A DNA stretch of 42,010 nucleotides, from assembly GCA_045612925.1 (NCBI GenBank), contig JAZKZX010000038.1:1-42010 (forward strand), in the 5' to 3' direction. Both the position numbers and the translations under genes were made by a program. Below the pieces are notes generated by a model that searched no databases, was not told the origin of the DNA, and was given only the letters and a program-made list of their open reading frames with translations. Source of the DNA: UBA1189 sp045612925 (GTDB lineage: Bacteria; Bacteroidota; Bacteroidia; Bacteroidales; Bacteroidaceae). Below, one piece after another: positions 27,144 through 32,851 of this stretch (the stretch's first letter is position 1; every line of letters starts with the position of its first letter).

Positions 27144-28325
27144 ATGTATCAAGGTGGCTATTTATTTGGTAATCGTATAGTTGTAAATAAGATTCGCACA
27201 AATTCAACTGATAAAATTGCGCGTGGGTCAAGTTCGTTTGCGTATAATGGCGAAACTATAAGCAGAAAAAAGGATGTGCAACATGTAGCGACTTATAACG
27301 ATACCATTCGCGCCTTGTCTGCAACAAATGAGCGTTATAGCTCTTTGTTGCGCCAGGTGCGCGAGGTCAATATATTGGGTTGCTCCGATATGGATAAATA
27401 TTTGAAACTTGCAAAGGAGTTGCATTTGTGCGAATATGATAAAAGCATATTAAAGCGCGATTTATCGTATATCTTAAAATTTCGCCCTTCCTCGGTATCA
27501 AGGAGCGAAAAGAAGGATAAAAAAGAAGGTTATACGCTTAATAAAGCAAAGGTACGCGATAAGTGTACCGCCTTTTTTGAGTTGGAGCGTTCGCGCAAGT
27601 TCTGCGCTTTTTATTCGGTTTCGTTCCCCGAAGGAAGTAAGGAAGAGCAAATATACAAGGTGTGGAATAGTTGGCTTACCAACTTGCGAAAAACTTATGG
27701 TTTGCGTGATTACTTATGGGTAGCAGAATATCAAAAGAACGGCACTTTGCATTACCATATGCTATGCAATGTGTATATGAACATTAAGCGCGTCAATCGC
27801 GCTATGGGTGTTGCATTGTTTCACAATGATATGCTAAATACTACCATAGACAAATATAACGGAGTAGATGTTAAGAAGGTCACAAATAATCGTGGCGGCT
27901 TGAATGCCTATCTTACAAAGTATGTGAGCAAAAGTGAAGAACATACATATAAGCGTGCGCCTTGGCGGTGTTCTCAAAGCGTGTCTGCTTTGTTTACCTC
28001 CGCACAGATAGATGAAGAAACAAGCGACAACCTCGCACGCGAGTTTGTACGTCTGCCGCTAAAGAAGTACGAAAACGATTTTGCGGAAATCTATTTTTTC
28101 AATGTCAAGAAAGGCGGCAAGTGGTATAACATTCCCGACCGCTTCCGCGCGTCAATTCAAGAATTAAATAACCAGATAGCAAACGAGTTTGAGCGCGTTT
28201 GGTTAGAATATCATATCGCCTTATTGGATGAGGAGATACAAATAGCCAAGCGTGAGCAGACGAAACGAAAAAAGCAATTAATACTGTATAAACTATTAAC
28301 CAAATATAATCAACTAAAACAATGA
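27144..28325 (+). CDS. rep: HUH-endonuclease rolling-circle replication initiator
   Basis: This 393-residue protein has the three HUH motifs in order: motif I-like FCAFYSVSFPEG (~153-164), the metal-binding HYH (203-205) in LWVAEYQKNGTLHYHMLCN, and the tyrosine motif GLNAYLTKYVSK with Tyr256, Lys259 and Tyr260. Such enzymes nick one strand, attach to its 5' end and start rolling-circle replication. The spacing resembles replication proteins of small ssDNA phages. The frame is open further upstream to 27027, but those codons lie in the hairpin region and read like non-coding sequence; the ATG at 27144 is chosen. The stop overlaps the next start (ATGA). Confidence 0.88.
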   Translation: MYQGGYLFGNRIVVNKIRTNSTDKIARGSSSFAYNGETISRKKDVQHVATYNDTIRALSATNERYSSLLRQVREVNILGCSDMDKYLKLAKELHLCEYDKSILKRDLSYILKFRPSSVSRSEKKDKKEGYTLNKAKVRDKCTAFFELERSRKFCAFYSVSFPEGSKEEQIYKVWNSWLTNLRKTYGLRDYLWVAEYQKNGTLHYHMLCNVYMNIKRVNRAMGVALFHNDMLNTTIDKYNGVDVKKVTNNRGGLNAYLTKYVSKSEEHTYKRAPWRCSQSVSALFTSAQIDEETSDNLAREFVRLPLKKYENDFAEIYFFNVKKGGKWYNIPDRFRASIQELNNQIANEFERVWLEYHIALLDEEIQIAKREQTKRKKQLILYKLLTKYNQLKQ

Positions 28326-28495
28326 GAAGATATACGGCAATAGTATTTAGCGAGGGGCACGCACCTTGCAAATACCGAAATGTGAGTTATCCGAATAGGC
28401 TTGCACAATGGTTTAGTGGTCACTATTCAAGAGTGACGGCAATCAACCTCTACGACAAAGAAACAAAAGCATTCGTCAAACAAATAAAATACTAA
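28322..28495 (+). CDS. Small element protein (57 aa)
   Basis: It starts in an ATGA overlap with the rep stop, so it is probably translationally coupled. The 57-residue product (MRRYTAIVFSEGHAPCKYR...) is basic and soluble; I recognise no domain. Its position in a tight rep cluster is the main support for its being real. Confidence 0.6.
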   Translation: MRRYTAIVFSEGHAPCKYRNVSYPNRLAQWFSGHYSRVTAINLYDKETKAFVKQIKY

Positions 28496-28496
28496 T

Positions 28497-28685
28497 ATGT
28501 CCCCATTTGAGAAACTTACTATTAAGATACTCGCGGCATTTTATCATTGCTGCGAAGCGACGGCAAAGGCAAGGAAAAGAGAGTTGCAACAATATTTTGA
28601 TTGCTCCCCTACTCGCTTGCAACTTCGCCACCTTTGCATTTATGAGGGTTGCAGTATGCAAGAAATAAAAGATGTAATCGGATAA
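28497..28685 (+). CDS. Small element protein (62 aa), helical
   Basis: It begins 1 bp after the preceding stop. The 62-residue product (MSPFEKLTIKILAAFYHCC...) is predicted helical and basic in the middle, ending SMQEIKDVIG. The size and helix pattern would suit a small DNA-binding or regulatory protein, but no helix-turn-helix is certain. It is the last gene before a terminator. Confidence 0.6.
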   Translation: MSPFEKLTIKILAAFYHCCEATAKARKRELQQYFDCSPTRLQLRHLCIYEGCSMQEIKDVIG

Positions 28686-28708
28686 TATAGGTATATAAAA
28701 AGGTAAAA

Positions 28709-28774
28709 ATGGTTGTATTCGGGCGCGTGGCATATGCTTCGCGCCTTTCTTTTGTTGCCGATATTCATTATTAA
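28709..28774 (+). CDS. Possible 21-residue leader peptide over the terminator
   Basis: An ATG at 28709 begins a 21-codon frame (MVVFGRVAYASRLSFVADIHY) that reads through the terminator stem and stops 18 bp before the capsid-candidate start. It could be a leader peptide coupled to attenuation of the downstream genes, or chance; nothing but its placement supports it. Confidence 0.2.
   Translation: MVVFGRVAYASRLSFVADIHY
28721..28754 (+). terminator. Terminator or attenuator between replication and structural genes
   Basis: Stem GGCGCG (28722-28727) / CGCGCC (28740-28745) with a 12-nt loop is followed by TTTCTTTTG. It separates the rep cluster from the structural-gene cluster and would allow separate control of the two. 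Confidence 0.65.
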
Positions 28775-28792
28775 CTCAAAAAAAATACAAAA

Positions 28793-29548
28793 ATGAAAGT
28801 AACAACAACTAAAGGTTCGGTAACTAACCTTAAAATCTTTAAGCCTGTACAATACCTTGTTGTACAGGGCACAAGCGTTGACGGATTTCTAAACATTAAA
28901 ATTCGTGCGCGTATTGTAAATAGTGAAACGGGGCGCGTTGATGAGATTATCCCTTCAATTAGTTTGTACACTCTTGGCGAGATTTGCTCTCTCAACGAAG
29001 GATTTAGCATCTTTAATGCTATGGATGGTAAATTTAGGGTTAATGTAATGTTACATCCGACATCTTCAATTTATCTTTCAAATAATAGATATCTTGAAGT
29101 TGATATTATTGATTGTCCTTCAGCCGATACTTTCTCGTTGTTCGGATTGGAAACCAATGTTGTTGACAAGGATTTTGTTTGCCGTTACAATAAGTTCTAC
29201 ATGTCAGCAGGAGAGTTGCAAAAGACATTCAGCGTAGGCGAAAATGAAAATCTCATTATTCCGGTAACGTCTTTCTCCGAAGTAACATTGCAGTACAAGA
29301 GTGGCACATCATGTTCTTATACCAATGACGAGTTGGATGCTTTGATGAATCTTAAAAATGACATTGTATATGTTTATGATAAGATTTGTTGTCTTGCAGA
29401 CGGCAATTCGGGCGCAGACTTTAATGTGCATTTCGGTAATGTAATGTGTTATGCTTTGGATGTTACCGATGTTTCGGATTTCACAATCAAGCGTAATACT
29501 GCACAAACTGCGTTTGAAATTATCATGATTGACGGAATTAAAGAGTAA
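28793..29548 (+). CDS. Candidate major capsid protein (251 aa, beta-rich)
   Basis: This 251-residue protein has no signal peptide or membrane segment and is dominated by alternating hydrophobic stretches typical of beta-strands (VQYLVVQG, FLNIKIRARIVN, KFRVNVMLHP, YLEVDIIDCP, NLIIPVTSFSEVTLQY, AFEIIMIDG). It is the first gene after the terminator and starts the cluster encoding basic, lytic and membrane proteins. Its length is close to the smallest double-jelly-roll capsids (PM2 P2, 269 residues) and far below Microviridae F proteins. The AT-rich leader before the ATG is typical of well-translated Bacteroidetes genes. Capsid identity is inference from position, length and composition; it could instead be a spike or scaffold protein. 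Confidence 0.55.
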   Translation: MKVTTTKGSVTNLKIFKPVQYLVVQGTSVDGFLNIKIRARIVNSETGRVDEIIPSISLYTLGEICSLNEGFSIFNAMDGKFRVNVMLHPTSSIYLSNNRYLEVDIIDCPSADTFSLFGLETNVVDKDFVCRYNKFYMSAGELQKTFSVGENENLIIPVTSFSEVTLQYKSGTSCSYTNDELDALMNLKNDIVYVYDKICCLADGNSGADFNVHFGNVMCYALDVTDVSDFTIKRNTAQTAFEIIMIDGIKE

Positions 29549-29552
29549 AGGT

Positions 29553-30041
29553 ATGGGAGTGTTGAAAAGAATTGGTGGTGCCGTAAAAGGCGCCACTCAA
29601 AAGTTAAGCAAGGCGGTGGATAATGTCGCGAAGAAGTTGAGCGCAAGCGGCAATGGTATTTTGTCGGGTGTTGGCTCGGTTGTTGATGCAATTATTCCCG
29701 ATGAGAAAAAGGAAGCAATGGTTGTTGCTGCAACTCGTGATGGCGAAGTAAAGGTGGAAAAGGTAGAGCAGACAATCAAGAATGCTGCCGCGCAAAAGGG
29801 AATTACTGATTCCAATCTTATCAAGGAAGTAGTTCATGCAACTGCAACAACAATTGCAGAAGAAACTGCAACAACTATTAACGATAAGGGAGCAGAAACA
29901 AAGGCGACAACCAAAGAAAAGGCGGTTGCTTTCTGCAAGAAGTATTGGAAGTGGTTGTGCGGTGGCGGTGCTGCATTGCTCGCACTTGTGATTGCGTTGA
30001 TTGCTCGCAAAAATAAGAAGGGTTATCGTCGTCGTCGTTAA
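29553..30041 (+). CDS. Element membrane protein with amphipathic N-terminus (162 aa)
   Basis: The start at 29553 (MGVLKRIGGAVKG) is preceded by AAAGGT and lies 4 bp after the capsid-candidate stop; an in-frame ATG at 29529 would overlap that gene. The 162-residue product has an amphipathic helical N-terminus with Lys/Gly/Ser repeats, an Ala/Thr/Lys-rich middle and one C-terminal membrane span (GGGAALLALVIALIA) followed by a basic RRRR tail. This is the look of a minor virion protein that contacts a membrane; function is unknown. Confidence 0.65.
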   Translation: MGVLKRIGGAVKGATQKLSKAVDNVAKKLSASGNGILSGVGSVVDAIIPDEKKEAMVVAATRDGEVKVEKVEQTIKNAAAQKGITDSNLIKEVVHATATTIAEETATTINDKGAETKATTKEKAVAFCKKYWKWLCGGGAALLALVIALIARKNKKGYRRRR

Positions 30042-30045
30042 CACT

Positions 30046-30163
30046 CGGCTGCACTGTGCGCCCCTTTGGTCGTTCTCTCTTGATTCAGACCGAAAGGACT
30101 TGTCCCGATCTTAATCAAGAGAAAAAAGAACGACCAGAAGAAGGGGCGCACATTGCAAAGCCG
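30046..30163 (+). other. Long hairpin after stop codon (structured element A)
   Basis: About 40 bp of pairing folds 30046-30085 onto 30111-30163: CGGCT/AGCCG, TGTGCGCCCCTT/AAGGGGCGCACA, TGGTCGTTCT/AGAACGACCA and CTCTTGATT/AATCAAGAG, with bulges mainly in the right arm. The apex holds CCGAAAG and GACTTGT. The stem follows the TAACACTCG sequence that contains the stop of the previous gene. The 231-bp gap 30042-30272 otherwise holds no supported gene. Confidence 0.7.
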
Positions 30164-30272
30164 CTTGGAAAAGATTTAATAAACTGCGGTGCGCAAGAGG
30201 GACGCGATGGCGAACAATGCAAAGCACTGTTCGCCCTTGCTACCGAAAAAGCACCGATAAAACAAAACTAAA

Positions 30273-30671
30273 ATGGCATATTCAAGAAATTACACAAACT
30301 ATTCGCGACGCTCATACGCTCGCCCCTATTACGCACAACCACAGCAGCCGCGCAAGCATAGCGGAGCAAAGTTCGTTCGCGTTGAAGAAGATACTTTCGT
30401 TGTATCGGCTTGGCGAGTAAACAATAAAAAAGAAATGTTGGTGTTGTACGCTCGCCCATACAAGGGTACAAAGGCGCATAACGGCAAGCGTGGCGCGTTC
30501 CTCAACTACTTTGTAACTATTACCAACAAGAACAATTACTCCGTAGTTCGCACGAGCGGTTTGTACTATCCCGATGACAAGCGTTTGCTTCTCCCCGACT
30601 ATGGCGAGATTGTAACGGCTAATGGTCGTGGTGGCACGTGGTGTTCGGTAATTAAGAGAAATAGACGATAA
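30273..30671 (+). CDS. Basic element protein (132 aa), possible DNA-binding or virion protein
   Basis: The 132-residue product is very rich in Arg, Lys and Tyr, with a disordered N-terminus (MAYSRNYTNYSRRSYARPYY) and a globular part holding beta-like stretches (FVVSAWRVN, EMLVLYARPY, FLNYFVTITN). It ends IKRNRR. High positive charge and position among structural genes suggest a genome-binding virion protein, but no named domain is recognised. It lies between the two long hairpins. Confidence 0.6.
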   Translation: MAYSRNYTNYSRRSYARPYYAQPQQPRKHSGAKFVRVEEDTFVVSAWRVNNKKEMLVLYARPYKGTKAHNGKRGAFLNYFVTITNKNNYSVVRTSGLYYPDDKRLLLPDYGEIVTANGRGGTWCSVIKRNRR

Positions 30672-30674
30672 CAC

Positions 30675-30751
30675 TTGGCTATTCTGGGCAGAGTCCCGAA
30701 AGCTCGGACTTGTTACGAGCTTTTAGTGAAGTGAATGCCCAGATATGCCAA
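30675..30751 (+). other. Long hairpin after stop codon (structured element B)
   Basis: Outer stem TTGGCTATTCTGGGCA (30675-30690) pairs with TGCCCAGATATGCCAA (30736-30751), 14 of 16 positions. An inner perfect stem AAAGCTCG / CGAGCTTT (30699-30706 and 30716-30723) carries the loop GACTTGTTA. It follows the TAACACTTG sequence containing the stop of the basic-protein gene and shares CCGAAAG and GACTTGT with element A. Confidence 0.7.
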
Positions 30752-30767
30752 CTAAATAAATAAGGCT

Positions 30768-30917
30768 ATGAAGGTAAAAACAAAAGGTCTTGGGAGCGTT
30801 ATCGGTTTCGTTTCCTCTATCGGTCAATTTGTCGTGTATCTGCGTGCGGTCATTGCCGCTATTGAAGCGGTGCGCGAAGTATTAACAAAGGCAAAAGCGG
30901 ATGAAGATGAAAACTAA
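30768..30917 (+). CDS. Small one-span membrane protein (49 aa)
   Basis: The 49-residue product (MKVKTKGLGSVIGFVSSIGQ...) has a basic N-terminus, one hydrophobic span (about 9-32) and an acidic C-terminus ending DEDEN. It overlaps the following gene by 17 bp. Charge polarity is opposite to that of typical inovirus coat proteins, so I do not call it a filamentous coat protein. Confidence 0.6.
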   Translation: MKVKTKGLGSVIGFVSSIGQFVVYLRAVIAAIEAVREVLTKAKADEDEN

Positions 30918-31452
30918 AAACAACAACATATTATATATACTACTTGTTTGTGTGGCTGCCGTTGGTGGCTTCCTCGGTTGGAAATGGTGGAAGCGTAGAA
31001 GCGCAAGTGCGGCTGACGCTACCGCCACAACCGAGGATGCTGCGGCGCAACTGACAAAGGCTATCGGCTACCGCATTAATAACCCTTTGCACATTCGCTA
31101 TTCAACTGCGAATAATTGGAAGGGGCAGCAGGGCGAGCAGAGCGGATTTTGTGTGTTTGATACTCCCGAAAACGGATTGCGTGCCGCCATGGTAAATTTG
31201 AAAACTTACCGAAAGAAGGGTGTTATAACTATTGGTGACATCATTAGCCGTTGGGCACCTCCTACGGAGAACAACACGCAAAGTTATATTGACTTTGTTT
31301 GCAAGAAACTTGGAGCATCTGCATCTTATGAGGTAGAGCAAACAAAGAGCGAATATATTGCCCTTCTGCAAGCAATGTGTATAGTAGAAATTGGTTGCCA
31401 ACCCTACACCGATAGCCAGTGGAGTGTCGCCGCTAATTTGGCTAACCTCTAA
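30901..31452 (+). CDS. Membrane-anchored cell-wall-hydrolase-like virion protein
   Basis: This 183-residue protein has one N-terminal membrane span (ILYILLVCVAAVGGFLGW, ~10-28), then a globular domain with INNPLHIRYSTANNWKGQ, GFCVFDTPENGLRAAMVNL, TIGDIISRWAPPTENNTQSYIDFV. This NPLxIR ... RWAPPxENxTxxYI pattern is a family found in Bacteroidetes phages and annotated in databases as a structural or lysozyme-like protein. A peptidoglycan-degrading entry or exit role is likely. An alternative start two codons later (30907) would not change the product materially. It is co-cistronic with membrane proteins on both sides. Confidence 0.7.
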   Translation: MKMKTKNNNILYILLVCVAAVGGFLGWKWWKRRSASAADATATTEDAAAQLTKAIGYRINNPLHIRYSTANNWKGQQGEQSGFCVFDTPENGLRAAMVNLKTYRKKGVITIGDIISRWAPPTENNTQSYIDFVCKKLGASASYEVEQTKSEYIALLQAMCIVEIGCQPYTDSQWSVAANLANL

Positions 31453-31491
31453 AATAAATTGTTTATCAATTGCACCTTAAAATAATCAAAG

Positions 31492-31941
31492 ATGAAAAGA
31501 AGTAAATCATTTTTTAAGGAATTAATAAACGCGCCTTTCGTGCAAATGGGTTTTGCCTTTGTTGGGATTGTCGGTATTGTTTCTATTGTTTGGCGCATTC
31601 GTCAAGCAATCAAGAACAAGGAAACGAAAACGGCAATCGGCATAAAAGGCGATGCAGAAATAACGCAATCAAGAGCAAACATACTTGCAGAAACACTCTT
31701 TGATGCAATGTGCAAAATGGGCACAAATGAAAAAGAAATTGCAATTATCCATGATGAGTTGGCGAAGCACTCTAAAGCAATCTTGCAGGTGCATGAGGCT
31801 TTCGGTTTAAAGCGTTATACTCTTTATGGAAGTGATGTGCTCGGGGTAAAGTGCAATCTTCGTCAATGGCTTCAAAAGGAGTTGAGCGCAAGAGAATTTG
31901 CAAAGTGGGATTATTTGTATAACAAAGCAACTAATGAATGA
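31492..31941 (+). CDS. Membrane-anchored annexin-like repeat protein (149 aa)
   Basis: The 149-residue product has one N-terminal membrane span (~14-34, VQMGFAFVGIVGIVSIVW), a basic linker and a helical domain (~60-147). That domain follows the annexin repeat pattern: AETLFDAMCKMGTNEKEI, then AILQVHEAFGLKRY, then NLRQWLQKELSAREF. The resemblance is from pattern reading (A-M-x-x-M-GT-D/N-E-x-x-I ... L-x-x-E-L) and was not tested by search. A virion membrane role is inferred from context. Confidence 0.6.
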   Translation: MKRSKSFFKELINAPFVQMGFAFVGIVGIVSIVWRIRQAIKNKETKTAIGIKGDAEITQSRANILAETLFDAMCKMGTNEKEIAIIHDELAKHSKAILQVHEAFGLKRYTLYGSDVLGVKCNLRQWLQKELSAREFAKWDYLYNKATNE

Positions 31942-32107
31942 TTACCAAAAATTCGTTACAACTGACTTATTGCCCGCCTTCGTTGTCGGGCAATGGGTTA
32001 GTGTGTTTGAAGATGTCGCTAATATAGCAATATATATTGTTGTATCAGTCACGACAAAAGTAATCTTAAATATATTGGAAAGGAGAAGTAAAAATGTCAA
32101 TTTATAG
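31934..32107 (+). CDS. Small one-span membrane protein (57 aa)
   Basis: The ATG at 31934 overlaps the previous stop by 8 bp; an in-frame ATG at 31898 would give a longer overlap and is less likely. The 57-residue product (MNDYQKFVTTDLL...) has a hydrophobic stretch near 25-45 (VANIAIYIVVSVTTKVIL) and a basic tail. Function is unknown; it could be a holin-like or virion membrane protein. Confidence 0.55.
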   Translation: MNDYQKFVTTDLLPAFVVGQWVSVFEDVANIAIYIVVSVTTKVILNILERRSKNVNL

Positions 32108-32435
32108 TTTGTCACGACAAGAAGTTATTGAAGTTGCGGCTGAAATCTTGGAATGTTCTACCGACCGAATCCGCGTGCGCAGTAGGTTTTGCAAGAAAAA
32201 CGCAAGTATTGTTGAACGTTCCGAGCGTGTTTGTTTTGCTTGTGGCATTGCCAATCCCTATGCAAAGGCGAATGGCACTGCGGAGAGCGGCTACACAATG
32301 CAACAACAATACAATGATAGTCGCTTTTCGTTGCGTGGTGTAGGGGTATGGATTCCCAATGGGCAAGGTTTCTTTTTTAGTTCTTGCGTTAGTGCGCCTG
32401 ATGCGTTCGTGTATTTGGAGTTTGAACGATATTAA
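32094..32435 (+). CDS. Hypothetical element protein (113 aa)
   Basis: It starts 14 bp before the end of the preceding gene. The 113-residue product (MSIYSLSRQEVIEVAAEILE...) has an N-terminal helix, several Cys residues (RFCKK, VCFACG, SSCVS) and a beta-like C-terminus (GVGVWIPNGQGFFFSS; FVYLEFERY). I do not recognise it. The overlap and conserved direction support it as a real gene. Confidence 0.6.
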   Translation: MSIYSLSRQEVIEVAAEILECSTDRIRVRSRFCKKNASIVERSERVCFACGIANPYAKANGTAESGYTMQQQYNDSRFSLRGVGVWIPNGQGFFFSSCVSAPDAFVYLEFERY

Positions 32436-32446
32436 CTATATTTGCT

Positions 32447-32578
32447 ATGTTTTGGATATTTCCGAGGATAAAGAAGAAGATGTTGAAGATATATCGTTCT
32501 TTGCTGCGTTGGCTCTTTTGGGGATTGTCCCTAAAGCTGAAGCAGATAAAAAATAGATATTTTGCAATGTCTACATAA
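32447..32578 (+). CDS. Possible 43-residue cationic membrane peptide
   Basis: ATG at 32447 opens a 43-codon frame whose product (MFWIFPRIKKKMLKIYRSLL...) is strongly basic and amphipathic, resembling in composition small phage lysis peptides. A competing frame over the same bases (within 32359-32556) encodes an acidic peptide ending VPKAEADKK. Only one is likely real, and neither has domain support. Confidence 0.25.
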   Translation: MFWIFPRIKKKMLKIYRSLLRWLFWGLSLKLKQIKNRYFAMST

Positions 32579-32579
32579 C

Positions 32580-32638
32580 AAAACGCGGTCGCGTTTCAAT
32601 CGTTAGGTAACTAATTGACTGAAAGCATACCGCGTTTT
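32580..32638 (+). other. Hairpin adjacent to right attachment site
   Basis: Perfect 10-bp arms AAAACGCGGT (32580-32589) and ACCGCGTTTT (32629-32638) enclose 39 nt with a weaker inner stem (TTTCA near 32593 / TGAAA near 32619). It lies 16 bp before the right attachment repeat. It may be the terminator of the structural operon (T-run in the right arm), a minus-strand origin, or an accessory element for XerCD. Confidence 0.6.
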
Positions 32639-32653
32639 AATAAATTATTCGCT

Positions 32654-32673
32654 TAATACTGATTATAAAACAA
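32654..32673 (+). repeat. Right attachment site (dif-like direct repeat)
   Basis: This copy is identical over 20 bp to the left site. Upstream bases read TTCGCT, so the left arm differs from the other copy (TTCGCTTAA versus AAACATAA). The common core TACTGA and right arm TTATAAAACAA are the same, as expected for crossover in the 6-bp centre. Confidence 0.75.
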
Positions 32674-32773
32674 ATGTATAACCAGAAATCTTTTAATAGG
32701 AATACGAATTATTATTTGTGTCATATATTGATTTTATTCTTTCGTAAAAAGAACGGAAAAAAGCTTTTTGCAG

Positions 32774-32781
32774 TATCTTTG
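32774..32781 (+). promoter_or_regulatory. -7 box upstream of dinB
   Basis: TATCTTTG matches the Bacteroidetes -7 consensus; I see no matching -33 box at 19-21 bp. The leader to the ATG at 32852 would be about 65 nt. Confidence 0.4.
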
Positions 32782-32851
32782 TCGTTTGAAAAGTATATGG
32801 TATATATAATATCATATAGTGTTGTACACCTTATTTATATTATAAGTCCTT

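Larger units (their letters stand above)
26248..32673 (+). mobile_element. 6.4-kb dif-integrated rolling-circle element, candidate ssDNA prophage
   Basis: The element spans two 20-bp direct repeats at 26248 and 32654 (period 6406 bp) whose structure matches a XerCD dif site. It carries only plus-strand genes: an unknown basic protein, an HUH replication protein, small unknowns, a beta-rich capsid candidate, a basic protein, a lysozyme-like protein, an annexin-like protein and several one-span membrane proteins. No integrase, no Microviridae major capsid (~500-600 residues), no Zot-type ATPase, no large terminase and no mobilisation genes were found. Integration at dif without its own recombinase is known for filamentous and some Microviridae prophages. 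I infer an ssDNA phage of a different group, possibly related to FLiP-like membrane-containing phages. Confidence 0.8.

Noticed and set aside
30056..30271. Open frame of 71 codons between the membrane protein and the basic protein
   Set aside because: It runs through both arms of the long hairpin and has no recognisable protein character.
26248..32673. Microviridae (Alpavirinae) prophage
   Set aside because: Size and dif integration fit, but there is no ~500-600 residue major capsid protein and no pilot-protein gene of the usual kind.
26248..32673. Filamentous (inovirus) prophage
   Set aside because: No Zot/pI-type ATPase is present, and the small membrane protein at 30768 has charge polarity opposite to a filamentous coat protein.
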